This document shows, piece by piece, positions 10,024-18,218 of a stretch of DNA of 64,000 bases. A program made the position numbers and the translations under genes. Positions within the stretch are counted from its first letter, which is position 1, and each line of letters begins with the position of its first letter. The notes below the pieces were generated by a model, which searched no databases, was not told where the DNA came from, and saw nothing but the letters and a program-made list of their open reading frames with translations. Origin of the DNA: Nocardioides campestrisoli (lineage in GTDB: Bacteria > Actinomycetota > Actinomycetes > Propionibacteriales > Nocardioidaceae); the NCBI RefSeq assembly GCF_013624435.2, contig NZ_CP061768.1, forward strand, positions 744,001 through 808,000, given 5' to 3'.

Positions 10024-10911
10024 GTGGAGCTCTTCCTCCAACAGCTGCTGGACGGCATCGCCACCGGCGCGCTGTACGGCTCGCTCGCCCTGAGCGTCGT
10101 CCTGGTCTACCGGGCGTCCGGCATCGTCAACTTCGCCCAGGGCGAGATGGCGATGTTCGCCGCGTTCCTCACTTGGCAGGCCCACACCTGGGGCGTACCC
10201 CTGGTGCTGGCGATCGGCCTGTCGATGCTCGTCGCCGTCGTCTTCGGCGCTGGGGTGGAGCGGGTCCTGATCCGCCCCTTCGGCACCACCGCGGCGGCGC
10301 ACCTGTCGCTGATCATCGTCACCCTCGGCCTCATGCTCGTGCTCACCAGCGCGGCTGGCTGGACCTGGGGCTACCTGACCAAGCAGGTGCCCCCGGTCTT
10401 CGGCGAGGGCGTCGTCGACGTCGGTGCCTCGGCGATGTCGCGGCAGGCGCTCGGGATCATCGCCGCGGTCGCGGTGATGTCCGTCATCCTCTACTGGCTC
10501 TTCCAGAAGACCCGGCTGGGGCTGGACATGCGGGCCGCTGCGAGCAACCCGGAGTCGGCCCGGCTCTCGGGCATCCCGGTCGGCCGGATGCTGATGCTCG
10601 GCTGGGGACTGGCCGGCGCCATCGGCGCCCTGGTCGGCGCGCTGGCCGCGCCGCAGCTCTTCCTGCAGCCCAACATGATGGCCTCGATGCTGCTCTATGC
10701 GTTCGCGGCCGCGACGCTCGGCGGCTTCGACAGCCCCGTGGGAGCGCTCATCGGCGGGCTGCTGGTCGGCGTGCTGGAGAACATGGCCGGCACCTACATC
10801 GACATCATCGGCAACGACTTCAAGCAGGCGGTCGCCCTCATCATCATCATGGCGGTCCTCCTCTTCAAGCCTGAGGGACTCTTCGGGAGCAGGACGGTGG
10901 CACGGGTATGA
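10024..10911 (+). CDS. Liv-type ABC transporter permease (LivH family)
   Basis: Inner-membrane permease of 295 aa with about eight hydrophobic segments. The GTG start is chosen because AAGGAG lies 7 nt upstream and the protein begins MELFLQQLLDGIATGALYGS, a typical LivH N-terminus. The ATG at 10019 is in another frame and gives no recognisable product. The YRASGIVNFAQGEMAMF segment is the family hallmark. The stop overlaps the start of the next permease (ATGA). Confidence 0.93.
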   Translation: MELFLQQLLDGIATGALYGSLALSVVLVYRASGIVNFAQGEMAMFAAFLTWQAHTWGVPLVLAIGLSMLVAVVFGAGVERVLIRPFGTTAAAHLSLIIVTLGLMLVLTSAAGWTWGYLTKQVPPVFGEGVVDVGASAMSRQALGIIAAVAVMSVILYWLFQKTRLGLDMRAAASNPESARLSGIPVGRMLMLGWGLAGAIGALVGALAAPQLFLQPNMMASMLLYAFAAATLGGFDSPVGALIGGLLVGVLENMAGTYIDIIGNDFKQAVALIIIMAVLLFKPEGLFGSRTVARV

Positions 10912-12035
10912 GGGAGCATCGGACCAACCACGGCGGCGGCCTCGCCGCCGCGCGGCGACAGCTGACCCGGCTCCGGGAGCCGCACGCGCCGCTGGACGCG
11001 CCCGTCTGGCTGCGGGCCGCCACCTTCTGCCTGGTGGCAGGCGTGGCGGCGCTCGTGCCCCTCTACGCGCAGCCCTACGTCAACTTCGACCTCAGCATGG
11101 TGATGATCTATGCGATCGTCGGCATGGGGCTCAACCTGCTCACCGGCTTCAACGGTCAGATCTCGCTGGGCCACAGCGCCTTCTTCGCGACCGGCGCCTA
11201 CGTGGCGGCGGTGATGATTCAGGACGGCTGGCACTACCTCGCCGTCCTTCCGGTCGCCGTCGTCGTCACCTTCGTGCTGGGCTACCTCTTCGGCCTCCCG
11301 GCGCTGCGGCTCCAGGGTCTGCAGCTGGCGCTGGTGACCCTGGCCCTCGCGATCGTGACGCCGGCCGCCATCAAGCGGCTCGACGACTTCACCAAGGGCC
11401 AGGAGGGGATCAACCTCTACACCGCCCAGCCGCCCGAGTGGACCGGCCTCGAGCGCGACCAGTGGGTCTACCTGCTCTGCCTGGTCGGCGTGCTGGTGGC
11501 CTGGCTGCTGACCACGCGGATCGCCAGCGGACGGGTCGGCCGCTCACTGGTCGCGGTACGCGACAACGAGACGGTCGCCCGCACCCTGGGCGTGCGCAGT
11601 TCGCGCACCAAGACCACGGTCTTCGCCCTGAGTGCCGCCTACACCGGCGTCGGCGGCGTGCTCTACGTGTACGTCGTCCAGTTCGTCGGGCCCGACAGCT
11701 TCGGCCTCGTGATGGCGATCGCCTTCATCTCCCTCATCGTGGTGGGCGGCCTGGGCACGATCAGCGGGGCGGTCTTCGGCGCCTTCTTCATCACCTACGT
11801 GCCGGAGTGGACAGCCGACGTCAACCAGGCGGCGGCCGGCATGGTCTATGGCCTCTCGCTGATCGTCTTCATGTTCGTGATGCCGTTCGGCATCGCGGGC
11901 CTGGCGCGGGCGGCTCTGCGACCGGTCGTCGACCGGGTCCCGGGGAGGCGCAGCCTCCTGAGCGACCGCAGTGCCCCGACCGTCGGCGGCGCCGCGGCGC
12001 CCGTCGAGGGGCCCGAGGAGCTCGTCCGCAGCTGA
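10908..12035 (+). CDS. Liv-type ABC transporter permease (LivM family)
   Basis: Second inner-membrane permease, 375 aa, with a basic N-terminal extension of about 35 residues before the first membrane segment. The family segment GLNLLTGFNGQISLGHSAFFATGAY and the later RDNETVARTLGV loop that contacts the ATPase are visible. The last 40 residues are a soluble cytoplasmic tail. It is the final gene of the operon, followed by a strong hairpin. In the second Liv system of this window the equivalent domain is fused to the ATPase. Confidence 0.93.
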   Translation: MREHRTNHGGGLAAARRQLTRLREPHAPLDAPVWLRAATFCLVAGVAALVPLYAQPYVNFDLSMVMIYAIVGMGLNLLTGFNGQISLGHSAFFATGAYVAAVMIQDGWHYLAVLPVAVVVTFVLGYLFGLPALRLQGLQLALVTLALAIVTPAAIKRLDDFTKGQEGINLYTAQPPEWTGLERDQWVYLLCLVGVLVAWLLTTRIASGRVGRSLVAVRDNETVARTLGVRSSRTKTTVFALSAAYTGVGGVLYVYVVQFVGPDSFGLVMAIAFISLIVVGGLGTISGAVFGAFFITYVPEWTADVNQAAAGMVYGLSLIVFMFVMPFGIAGLARAALRPVVDRVPGRRSLLSDRSAPTVGGAAAPVEGPEELVRS

Positions 12036-12066
12036 GGCCCGGCGCCACCCGAGAAGGGCCGACAAG

Positions 12067-12107
12067 CACCGAGGGGGCGGACCACGACCTGGTCCGACCC
12101 CTCGGTG
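12067..12107. terminator. Bidirectional terminator hairpin
   Basis: CACCGAGGGG-G-CGGACCA pairs with TGGTCCG-A-CCCCTCGGTG, an 18-bp stem with one mismatch and a short loop. It lies between the convergent LivM-type permease (ends 12035) and the quinone oxidoreductase (ends 12126). Confidence 0.8.
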
Positions 12108-12125
12108 TCTTCCGTGCGGTCTGCG

Positions 12126-13097
12126 TCAGGCGTGGACCTGCACGACGATCTTGCCCACCGTGCCCCGGTCGCCGAGCCGCACCAGCGCGGAGGCGGCGTC
12201 CTCCATCCGGACCTCGGCGCCGATCAGCGGGTCGATCAGGCCGTCGCGCCAGAGCCGGGCGAGGTTCGCCTGGATCCGGTGGGCGAAGGACGGGTCGTGC
12301 TTGCGGTAGAGCCCGTGGTGCAGCCCGACGATGCTGTAGTTCTTGATGAGCGGGTGGTTGACCCCGACCTCGGGGATCCGGCCGCTCGCGAAGCCGATCA
12401 CCAGCAGCCGCCCCTCGAAGGCGATGCACTTGCGGCTGCGGTCGAAGACGTCGCCACCCACCGAGTCGTAGATGACGTCGGCGCCTCGGCCGTCCGTGGC
12501 CTCCTTGACCACCTCGACGAAGTCCTCGGTGAGGTAGTCGACGACCACGTCGGCGCCGAGCCGACGGCAGACCTCGACCTTCTCAGGCCCGCCGGCGGTC
12601 GCGACCACCGTGGCACCCGCGGCCTTGCCGAGCTGGATCGCGGCGCTGCCGACCCCGCCGGCACCGGCGTGGACCAGCAGAGCCTCGCCCTCCTGGAGCG
12701 CCGCTCGGCGGTGCAGCCCCGACCACCCGGTGTGGTACGTCGTGACCATCGCCGCCGCCTTCGGCAGCGGCATGCCCTGCGGCACCGGCAGCACGTCGGC
12801 CTCGGGGACGACCACCAGCTCGGCGAGCGTGCCGTGGGGGAGGCGCGGGGCGACCACGACCTGCTCACCGGCGCGCGGACCCGTCACGACGGTGCCGGCG
12901 GCCTCGAGGCCGGGGGTGAAGGGCAGCTCGGGCCGCTCCTGGTACTTCCCCTGGCTCAGCAGCAGGTCGGGGAAGTTCAGGGCCGCGGCCTCGACCCTCA
13001 CCAGCACCTGCCCGTCACCGGGCTCCGGGTCGGGGAGGGCGACCAGCCGCATCACCTCGTCGGGCTCTCCCAGCTCCTGCACCTGCCATGCGCGCAT
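12126..13097 (-). CDS. NADPH:quinone oxidoreductase-like medium-chain dehydrogenase/reductase
   Basis: Zinc-independent MDR of 323 aa. It has an N-terminal GroES-like domain and a Rossmann domain with AGAGGVG at 144-150. No cysteine/histidine zinc ligands are visible, matching the quinone reductase branch. It probably reduces a quinone, enone or enoyl-CoA with NADPH. The ATG is preceded by GGAGACGAG. It is separated from the upstream ACAD by a terminator and an unusual phased repeat (13117-13178), so it may have its own promoter. A paralogue follows the TRAP-ligase genes at 32025. Confidence 0.9.
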   Translation of the reverse strand: MRAWQVQELGEPDEVMRLVALPDPEPGDGQVLVRVEAAALNFPDLLLSQGKYQERPELPFTPGLEAAGTVVTGPRAGEQVVVAPRLPHGTLAELVVVPEADVLPVPQGMPLPKAAAMVTTYHTGWSGLHRRAALQEGEALLVHAGAGGVGSAAIQLGKAAGATVVATAGGPEKVEVCRRLGADVVVDYLTEDFVEVVKEATDGRGADVIYDSVGGDVFDRSRKCIAFEGRLLVIGFASGRIPEVGVNHPLIKNYSIVGLHHGLYRKHDPSFAHRIQANLARLWRDGLIDPLIGAEVRMEDAASALVRLGDRGTVGKIVVQVHA

Positions 13098-13116
13098 CTC
13101 GTCTCCGTCTCTTTCG

Positions 13117-13178
13117 TCGTGCCCTGTGTCGTGCCGAGTCTCGTGCCTTGTCGTGCTGCGTGTCGTGCTTCGTCGTGC
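13117..13178. repeat. Phased short repeat, six copies of TCGTGC
   Basis: TCGTGC occurs at 13117, 13129, 13141, 13151, 13163 and 13173, with spacings of 12, 12, 10, 12 and 10 bp, about one helical turn each. It lies 20-80 bp upstream of the quinone oxidoreductase start. It could be a phased binding array or slippage-derived sequence. Confidence 0.6.
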
Positions 13179-13196
13179 TCCTGGCCGACGCGCCTC

Positions 13197-13238
13197 GGCC
13201 CCCGACCCCGCACCCGTGGGGGTGAGGGGGCGGGGGCC
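13197..13238 (-). terminator. GC-rich terminator after the ACAD
   Basis: An arm starting at 13197 (GGCCCCCG, then CCCC and ACCC blocks) pairs imperfectly with GGGGT, GGGG and CGGGGGCC ending at 13238. It lies 18 nt past the ACAD stop on the minus strand. Confidence 0.65.
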
Positions 13239-13256
13239 GTCACGCAGCCGGTCGCC

Positions 13257-14513
13257 TCAGGCGTTCTTCTTGCGGCTTCCCATGAAACCGAAGAGGGTGC
13301 CCGCGACCTTGCGGATCTGGATCTCCTCGGCGCCCTCGGTGATCCGGTAGCGCCTGTGGTGGCGGTAGATGTGCTCGAAGGGCTGGTTGCGCGAGTAGCC
13401 CTCCCCGCCGAAGACCTGGATCGCCCGGTCCGCGGCCTCGCAGACGAGGCGGTTGGCCCGGTAGTTGGCCATCGAGACGTACTCGCTGACCTCGGTGGGG
13501 TCGCCGGCGCGGTCCAAGGTCCAGGCGGCCTTGCGGACGAGGCCGCGGACCATCTCGGCCTCGGTGTGCAGCTCGACGAGCGGCCACTGGACGGCCTGCT
13601 TGCGCGACAGCGGCTCGCCGAAGGTCTTGCGCTGCCGCGCCCGCTCGACCGCGCGGTCGATGCAGTACTGCGCGGCGCCCAGGCTGGAGGCGGCCTGGCG
13701 GATCCGGTTCTCGTGGAGGAAGTGCTGAGCGATCATCAGGCCCTCGTCCTCCTTGCCGAGGATGGCGGAGTGCGGGACCCGGACGTCGTCCACCGAGACG
13801 TTGGCGTGGTCGGTGGGCATGTTGAAAGTCCAGTCGTAGCTGGTCACCTCCAGGCCGGGGGTGTCCATCGGGACGACGAACGCGGTGATGCCGCGGGCGT
13901 CGCCGTCCTTGCCGCTGGTGCGGGCGAAGACCACGTCGTGGGTGGCGCTGTGCACCCCGGAGTTCCACTTCTTGCGACCGTTGATCACCCAGTGGTCACC
14001 GTCGCGCACGGCGCGGGTCTCCATCCAGGTGGCGTCGCTGCCGTGGTCGGGCTCGGTGAGGGCGAAGGCGACCCCGCGGGTGCCGGTGATCATCCCCTCG
14101 ATCAGGTCGTCCTTCTGCTCCTGGGTGCCGAACTCGTGCACGATCATCGCGAACGGCAGGTTGGCCACGATCGAGGACTCGTTCTGCAGATCGTTGTGGA
14201 GGCCCAGGCCCTTGGCGGCCAGGTGCTCGCGGACGACGGCCATCTCGAGGTTGCTGGCGCCGCGGCCACCGAGCTCCTCGGGCAGGGCGTAGCGGAAGAG
14301 GCCGGCCCGGTCGGCCAGGCGCTTCATCTCGGCCAGCAGGTCCTCCCACTCCTGTGCGGGCGTGCCGTCCGCCTCCCAGTTGGTGCGGGCCCACTCTCGG
14401 CGGTGGTCGAAGTACTGGGGGTGCTTCGCCTCGAGCGGCTTGATCTCCTTTTCGATGAAGGCGTCGAGCTCCGCGAGGAAGTCCGTCAGCGCGGGAGGCA
14501 GGTCGAAGTCCAT
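13257..14513 (-). CDS. Acyl-CoA dehydrogenase
   Basis: ACAD of 418 aa starting MDFDLPPALTDFLAEL. FAD/substrate segments FALTEPDHGSDATWMETRA and WVINGRKKWNSG are present. The C-terminal RITEGAEEIQIRKVAG has Glu at the usual catalytic position, so it is a conventional ACAD of the crotonobetainyl/glutaryl-like long-linker type. The upstream site is AAGGGA, and an operator-like inverted repeat (14529-14551) separates it from the divergent XRE-TetR regulator. That suggests direct control by that regulator. The substrate is unknown. Confidence 0.92.
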   Translation of the reverse strand: MDFDLPPALTDFLAELDAFIEKEIKPLEAKHPQYFDHRREWARTNWEADGTPAQEWEDLLAEMKRLADRAGLFRYALPEELGGRGASNLEMAVVREHLAAKGLGLHNDLQNESSIVANLPFAMIVHEFGTQEQKDDLIEGMITGTRGVAFALTEPDHGSDATWMETRAVRDGDHWVINGRKKWNSGVHSATHDVVFARTSGKDGDARGITAFVVPMDTPGLEVTSYDWTFNMPTDHANVSVDDVRVPHSAILGKEDEGLMIAQHFLHENRIRQAASSLGAAQYCIDRAVERARQRKTFGEPLSRKQAVQWPLVELHTEAEMVRGLVRKAAWTLDRAGDPTEVSEYVSMANYRANRLVCEAADRAIQVFGGEGYSRNQPFEHIYRHHRRYRITEGAEEIQIRKVAGTLFGFMGSRKKNA

Positions 14514-14528
14514 ATGAGGTCCCTTGTT

Positions 14529-14551
14529 TAGCGGTGACTGAGTGATCGCTA
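14529..14551. promoter_or_regulatory. Operator-like inverted repeat TAGCG-N13-CGCTA
   Basis: Symmetric half-sites TAGCG (14529-14533) and CGCTA (14547-14551) lie in the short divergent region between the ACAD and the regulator gene. This is the expected place for an autoregulatory operator serving both genes. Confidence 0.5.
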
Positions 14552-14567
14552 GATTAGGCCGAACGAG

Positions 14568-15524
14568 TTGGCTGTGTCCAGGGCCAGAATGCATGCGGCG
14601 CCGCTGTTCAGAACTCCCGAGCAGGCGCTCTCCCGGGTGGGTTATCGTCTGAACGTGGTCACGTTGTCGGAGTCCGAATCGCCGGGCGTCTCCCTGCCCT
14701 CTGGTGGAGGCGCTGCCCTGCGCCGCGCGCGCAAGGAGCGCGGTCTCAGTCTGCGTGAGCTGGGGGAGCGGGCGGGCGTGAGTGCCGCGACGCTGAGCCA
14801 GCTCGAGACCGGCAAGACGACGCTGAGCGCGGAGCGTGCGCAGTCGCTGGCCGCCGCGCTCGATGTCGACCCGCACCGGCTCCACCCCGACCTCTCGCTG
14901 GACGGGCGGCGCGACGCCGCTCCCGAGGGACCGGGCGACTGGCGGCACTTCCCGCCGTTGCAGCTGGACGTGGCGTTGCGGGGCGCCCTCCAGTCCTTCA
15001 CCGAGAAGGGATTCCACGGGTCCTCGGTGCGCGACATCGCGCGCCGCGCGGGGCTCTCGGTCCCCGGGCTCTACCACTACTACCCGAGCAAGCAGGCGAT
15101 GCTCAGCGCGCTCTTCGACCTCGGCATGGACGACCTCCTGGCTCGCAGCCGGGTTGCCCGTGAGGAGGGCGCGGACACCCGCGAGCGGTTCGTCCACCTC
15201 GTCGAGGCGCTGTCGCTCTTCCACGCCCACCGCCCCGAGCTCTCGTTCCTCGGCACGAGCGAGATGCGCGCCCTCCCGACCCGCGACCGGCGCCGGCACG
15301 CAGAGATCCGGAGCCAGCAGCAGCACATGGTGGACGACGAGGTCGAGCTCGGCGTGGAGGAGGGGGTGTTCACCACCTCGGAGCCGCGCGGGGCAGCGCG
15401 GGCCGTCGTGACGATGTGCCAGGGCATCGCCCGTTGGTACAGGCCCGGCGGGCTCTACACCCCGGAGCAGATCGCCGCGCAGTACGTCGAGTTCAGCCTC
15501 GGGACGGTCGGCGCGCGGCCGTGA
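14568..15524 (+). CDS. Transcriptional regulator with XRE and TetR DNA-binding domains in one protein
   Basis: 318 aa from a TTG start; ATG at 14589 or GTG at 14655 are alternatives, the last giving 289 aa. Residues about 50-100 form an XRE/Cro helix-turn-helix (LRRARKERGLSLRELGERAG, then TLSQLETGKTTLS). Residues 134-180 form a TetR helix-turn-helix (SSVRDIARRAGLSVPGLYHYY). The C-terminal ligand domain ends WYRPGGLYTPEQIAAQY, close to the TetR proteins at 34136 and 52611 and to KstR2-like regulators. Two DNA-binding domains in one chain are unusual. It probably controls the divergent ACAD and the MFS/SDR genes behind it, with an acyl-CoA as likely ligand. Confidence 0.88.
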   Translation: MAVSRARMHAAPLFRTPEQALSRVGYRLNVVTLSESESPGVSLPSGGGAALRRARKERGLSLRELGERAGVSAATLSQLETGKTTLSAERAQSLAAALDVDPHRLHPDLSLDGRRDAAPEGPGDWRHFPPLQLDVALRGALQSFTEKGFHGSSVRDIARRAGLSVPGLYHYYPSKQAMLSALFDLGMDDLLARSRVAREEGADTRERFVHLVEALSLFHAHRPELSFLGTSEMRALPTRDRRRHAEIRSQQQHMVDDEVELGVEEGVFTTSEPRGAARAVVTMCQGIARWYRPGGLYTPEQIAAQYVEFSLGTVGARP

Positions 15525-15585
15525 GCGCGATCCGCAGCCCGACGCGCCGGGAAAGCGGTGCGCCCCTGCCCGGTCGGCGACCGGC

Positions 15586-16941
15586 GTGACCGCCCCCCAG
15601 GACGCCCGACGGATCTCGTTGCTGCTCGGCCTCCTCTTCGGGCTGGCGGGCATGGGCTCCTCCTCCGCGGCCGTCGCCCTGCCGGCCGTGGCTGCCGAGC
15701 TCGGCACCTCGGTCGCCGTCGCGGCGTGGACGATCAGCGGCTACGTGCTGCTGCTCGCGGTCGCGACCCCGGTCTACGGCCGGGTCTCCGACCTGGTCGG
15801 TGTACGGATCCCACTGCTCGTGGGCGTGGGCCTGATGAGCCTCGGGGCGCTCGGGGCCACGGTCGCCTCGTCGTTCGAGCTGCTCCTCGTCGCGAGGGTC
15901 CTTCAGGGTGCGGGGGCGGCGGCAGTCCCCACCCTCGGCGTCACCGTGCTCAGCGCCCGCTTCGAGGGCGAGGTGCGCGGCCTCGCGCTCGGACGACTCG
16001 CGGCCGTGGCGGCCGCGGTGAGCTGCGCGGGCCCCCTGCTCGGCGGGGTGGTCCAGGACCGGGTCGGCTGGCGCGCGGTCATGGCCCTGCCCGTCCTGGG
16101 GCTGCTCGTGCTGCCGTTCATCTGGCGCGCCGTCGCGGGCGGTGGGTCCGGCGCCCGGCTCGACGTCGTCGGGGCGGTCCTTGTCGCGGGGACCTCCGCC
16201 GGCCTCGTCATGATCGTCCAGTCGCCGTCGACCGGGGTCACGGTCGCCGCCGTGGGGGCGGTCCTGCTCGCCGCAGGGACGCCCCTGGTGGCCCGCCGGG
16301 TCCGGCGCCACCCGCACGGGTTCCTGCCGGCCTCGGTGATCCGCAACGGCACGGTGCTCCGCTCTGCGCTGGCCGCCTCCGCGCTCCCGGCCTCGTGGTT
16401 CGCCATGCTGGTCGGCATCCCGGCCGCCCTGGTCGCGGAAGGCTGGCTCGCCTGGGAGGTTGGTCTCCTGATGCTGCCCAGCACCGTGGTCGCGCTGCTC
16501 ACGCCGCGGGCCACCGCGTGGCTGCTGCTGCACCGCGGAGGGCCGCAGACACTGGTCGTCGCAGCGTCCGTGGCGGCGGGCGCGCTGCTGGTGTCGGCAC
16601 TGGGCACCTCCCAGATGTGGCCCGTCGCCGTCGGCGGCGCCGTCCTGCTGACCACCTTCGCCTTCGGGCTGGGCCAGCCCGCCATGATCGCCGCGGTCGG
16701 GGACGCCGTCGGCAGCGAGGTGCGCGGCGCTGCCCTCGGAGTGGCGACTCTCGTCTTCCTGGTCGGCGGCAGCGTCGGCTCCGCGGTGGTCGCCGGACTC
16801 GGCGAGGTGCTGGGCATCGGCGGGAGCCTGTTGTCGCTGGCTGTGCTGCCCCTGCTGGGGATCGTCGCCATCCTTCCTGAGGTGCGGCGTCACGGCCTGC
16901 CCCACGTGGCAGACGCCGGGCTCGGCGACGGACCCGGGTGA
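15586..16941 (+). CDS. MFS transporter (DHA2-like)
   Basis: Polytopic membrane protein of 451 aa, with about 12-14 hydrophobic segments and a cytoplasmic loop YGRVSDLVGVR matching the MFS motif between helices 2 and 3. The GTG start is inferred from the homologous N-terminus (LLGLLFGLAGMGSSSAAVALP); no clear ribosome site is visible. It is paralogous to the MFS gene at 36112: both carry MGS-S/A-A-AVA-P and VARxLQGAGAAA-PTL segments. Both follow a regulator or ACAD in catabolic clusters. It probably exports or imports an acid or by-product; the substrate is unknown. Confidence 0.9.
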   Translation: MTAPQDARRISLLLGLLFGLAGMGSSSAAVALPAVAAELGTSVAVAAWTISGYVLLLAVATPVYGRVSDLVGVRIPLLVGVGLMSLGALGATVASSFELLLVARVLQGAGAAAVPTLGVTVLSARFEGEVRGLALGRLAAVAAAVSCAGPLLGGVVQDRVGWRAVMALPVLGLLVLPFIWRAVAGGGSGARLDVVGAVLVAGTSAGLVMIVQSPSTGVTVAAVGAVLLAAGTPLVARRVRRHPHGFLPASVIRNGTVLRSALAASALPASWFAMLVGIPAALVAEGWLAWEVGLLMLPSTVVALLTPRATAWLLLHRGGPQTLVVAASVAAGALLVSALGTSQMWPVAVGGAVLLTTFAFGLGQPAMIAAVGDAVGSEVRGAALGVATLVFLVGGSVGSAVVAGLGEVLGIGGSLLSLAVLPLLGIVAILPEVRRHGLPHVADAGLGDGPG

Positions 16942-16998
16942 CCCCGCCGGCCTGACGGGGACAGGATGGAGACCCACCGGCGAAGAGGAGAGAGAACG

Positions 16999-17775
16999 AT
17001 GGACCTGGAGCTGAAGGGTCGGACCTACGTGATCACGGGTGGTTCCGACGGGCTGGGCCTGGCGACCGCCCGCAGGCTCGCCGCCGAAGGTGCCGACGTG
17101 GCGATCTGTGGGCGGGACAAGACCCGGCTGGGTGCCGCCCTCTCGGTCCTGGAGGGGCTGCCCGGCGGGTCGATCGGTGTGCAGGCGGACGTCCGCGAGG
17201 TCGCCGACCTCGACAACCTGGTGGACCGCACCCTCGACCGCTTCGGTCACCTCGACGGGGTGATGAACAACGCGGGCCAGGCCGCCGCAGGCGCCTTCGA
17301 GGGGCTCGACGACGCCGAGATCCTCGCCGACCACGAGCTCAAGGTGATGGCGATGGTGCGGCTCACCCGCGCCGCACTGCCGCACCTGAAGGAACGCGGG
17401 GGAGCGGTCCTCAACAGCCTTGCCGCGTCGGCCAAGGCCCCGGTCGCCGGCAGCCTCCCCACCTCGGCCTCGCGCGCCGCCGGGCTTGCCTGGACCAAGG
17501 CGATGGCCCAGGAGCTCGCCCCCGCCGGGGTGCGGGTCAACGCGATCCTCATCGGCTACATCGACAGCGACCAGTGGGTGCGGGCTGCACAGCGCGCCGA
17601 CCAGTCGTACGACGCCTACACGGCGGCTCTCGCGCAGCGGCTCCGGATACCGATGGGCCGCCTCGGCCGCTCCGAGGAGTTCGCCGACGTCGCGTCGTTC
17701 CTGCTCTCGCCCCGGGCGTCCTACGTGACCGGTGCGTCCGTCAACGTGGACGGCGGCTTCTCGCCCGTCCCCTGA
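16999..17775 (+). CDS. SDR-family protein with altered active site
   Basis: Short-chain dehydrogenase/reductase fold, 258 aa. The ATG follows GAGGAGAG. The cofactor loop TGGSDGLGLA (14-23) and the NNAG motif (90-93) are intact, but the catalytic YxxxK is replaced: the aligned segment reads LPTSASRAAG, putting Thr155 where Tyr is expected and Arg159 where Lys is expected. It may bind NAD(P)H without normal redox chemistry or represent a divergent SDR subfamily. It is co-directional with the MFS gene 57 nt upstream. The C-terminal ASYVTGASVNVDGGF segment is normal. Confidence 0.9.
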   Translation: MDLELKGRTYVITGGSDGLGLATARRLAAEGADVAICGRDKTRLGAALSVLEGLPGGSIGVQADVREVADLDNLVDRTLDRFGHLDGVMNNAGQAAAGAFEGLDDAEILADHELKVMAMVRLTRAALPHLKERGGAVLNSLAASAKAPVAGSLPTSASRAAGLAWTKAMAQELAPAGVRVNAILIGYIDSDQWVRAAQRADQSYDAYTAALAQRLRIPMGRLGRSEEFADVASFLLSPRASYVTGASVNVDGGFSPVP

Positions 17776-17826
17776 CCAGGCTGTGGCGGGTCGCTGACGC
17801 GGGCCGTGACACACGTGGCCTACCTG

Positions 17827-17846
17827 AGCGAGCGCTCGGTTACGAT
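17827..17846 (+). promoter_or_regulatory. Operator AGCGAGCGCT with adjacent -10 candidate
   Basis: Palindrome AGCGAGCGCT (17827-17836) is identical to the operator at 56834. A TACGAT -10 candidate follows at 17841-17846, about 45 bp before the ATG at 17893. It supports separate regulated expression of the small gene. Confidence 0.5.
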
Positions 17847-17892
17847 CGGGCGACCATGCCGCGAGGTGGCGTGGCCGACCCAAGGAGACCTC

Positions 17893-18198
17893 ATGATCAA
17901 CGTCGTCGCGACCCTGTCGACCAAGCCCGGCTCGGGGGCCACGCTCGAGGCGGCCGTTGCCGAGGCGCGGTCCACCGTTCTCGCGAACCCGCGGTGCTCG
18001 CGCTACGACCTGCAGCAGAAGCGGAGGAGCCAGACCGACTACGTGATGCTCGAGGCGTGGGAGAGCACCGAGGCCCTCAAGGAGCACACGGGTTCCGAGG
18101 CGTTCAAGCGGCTCGGCGGCACGCTCGCCGAGGTGCTCGCCGGTGCGCCCGAGATCTTGGTCCTGGACCCGGTCGGCGAGCAGGTCCCGCTCGCCTGA
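17893..18198 (+). CDS. Antibiotic biosynthesis monooxygenase (ABM)-domain small protein
   Basis: 101-aa protein with an ABM-type ferredoxin-like fold: INVVATLSTKPGSGATLEAAVAE, the central RYDLQQ and YVMLEAWESTEALKEHTGSEAFKRL. The family includes cofactor-free monooxygenases, quinol-oxidising enzymes and heme-degrading proteins; the exact reaction here is not readable. The ATG follows CAAGGAGACC. Its own operator lies upstream, and it converges on the SDR of the thiolase operon. It may work as a dimer, as relatives do. Confidence 0.82.
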   Translation: MINVVATLSTKPGSGATLEAAVAEARSTVLANPRCSRYDLQQKRRSQTDYVMLEAWESTEALKEHTGSEAFKRLGGTLAEVLAGAPEILVLDPVGEQVPLA

Positions 18199-18218
18199 CC
18201 GGGTCCGGACGGCGGTGC

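Noticed and set aside
12105..14531. An 808-codon plus-strand open frame across the quinone oxidoreductase and ACAD
   Set aside because: It is a reverse-complement shadow of two minus-strand genes with intact motifs and ribosome sites.
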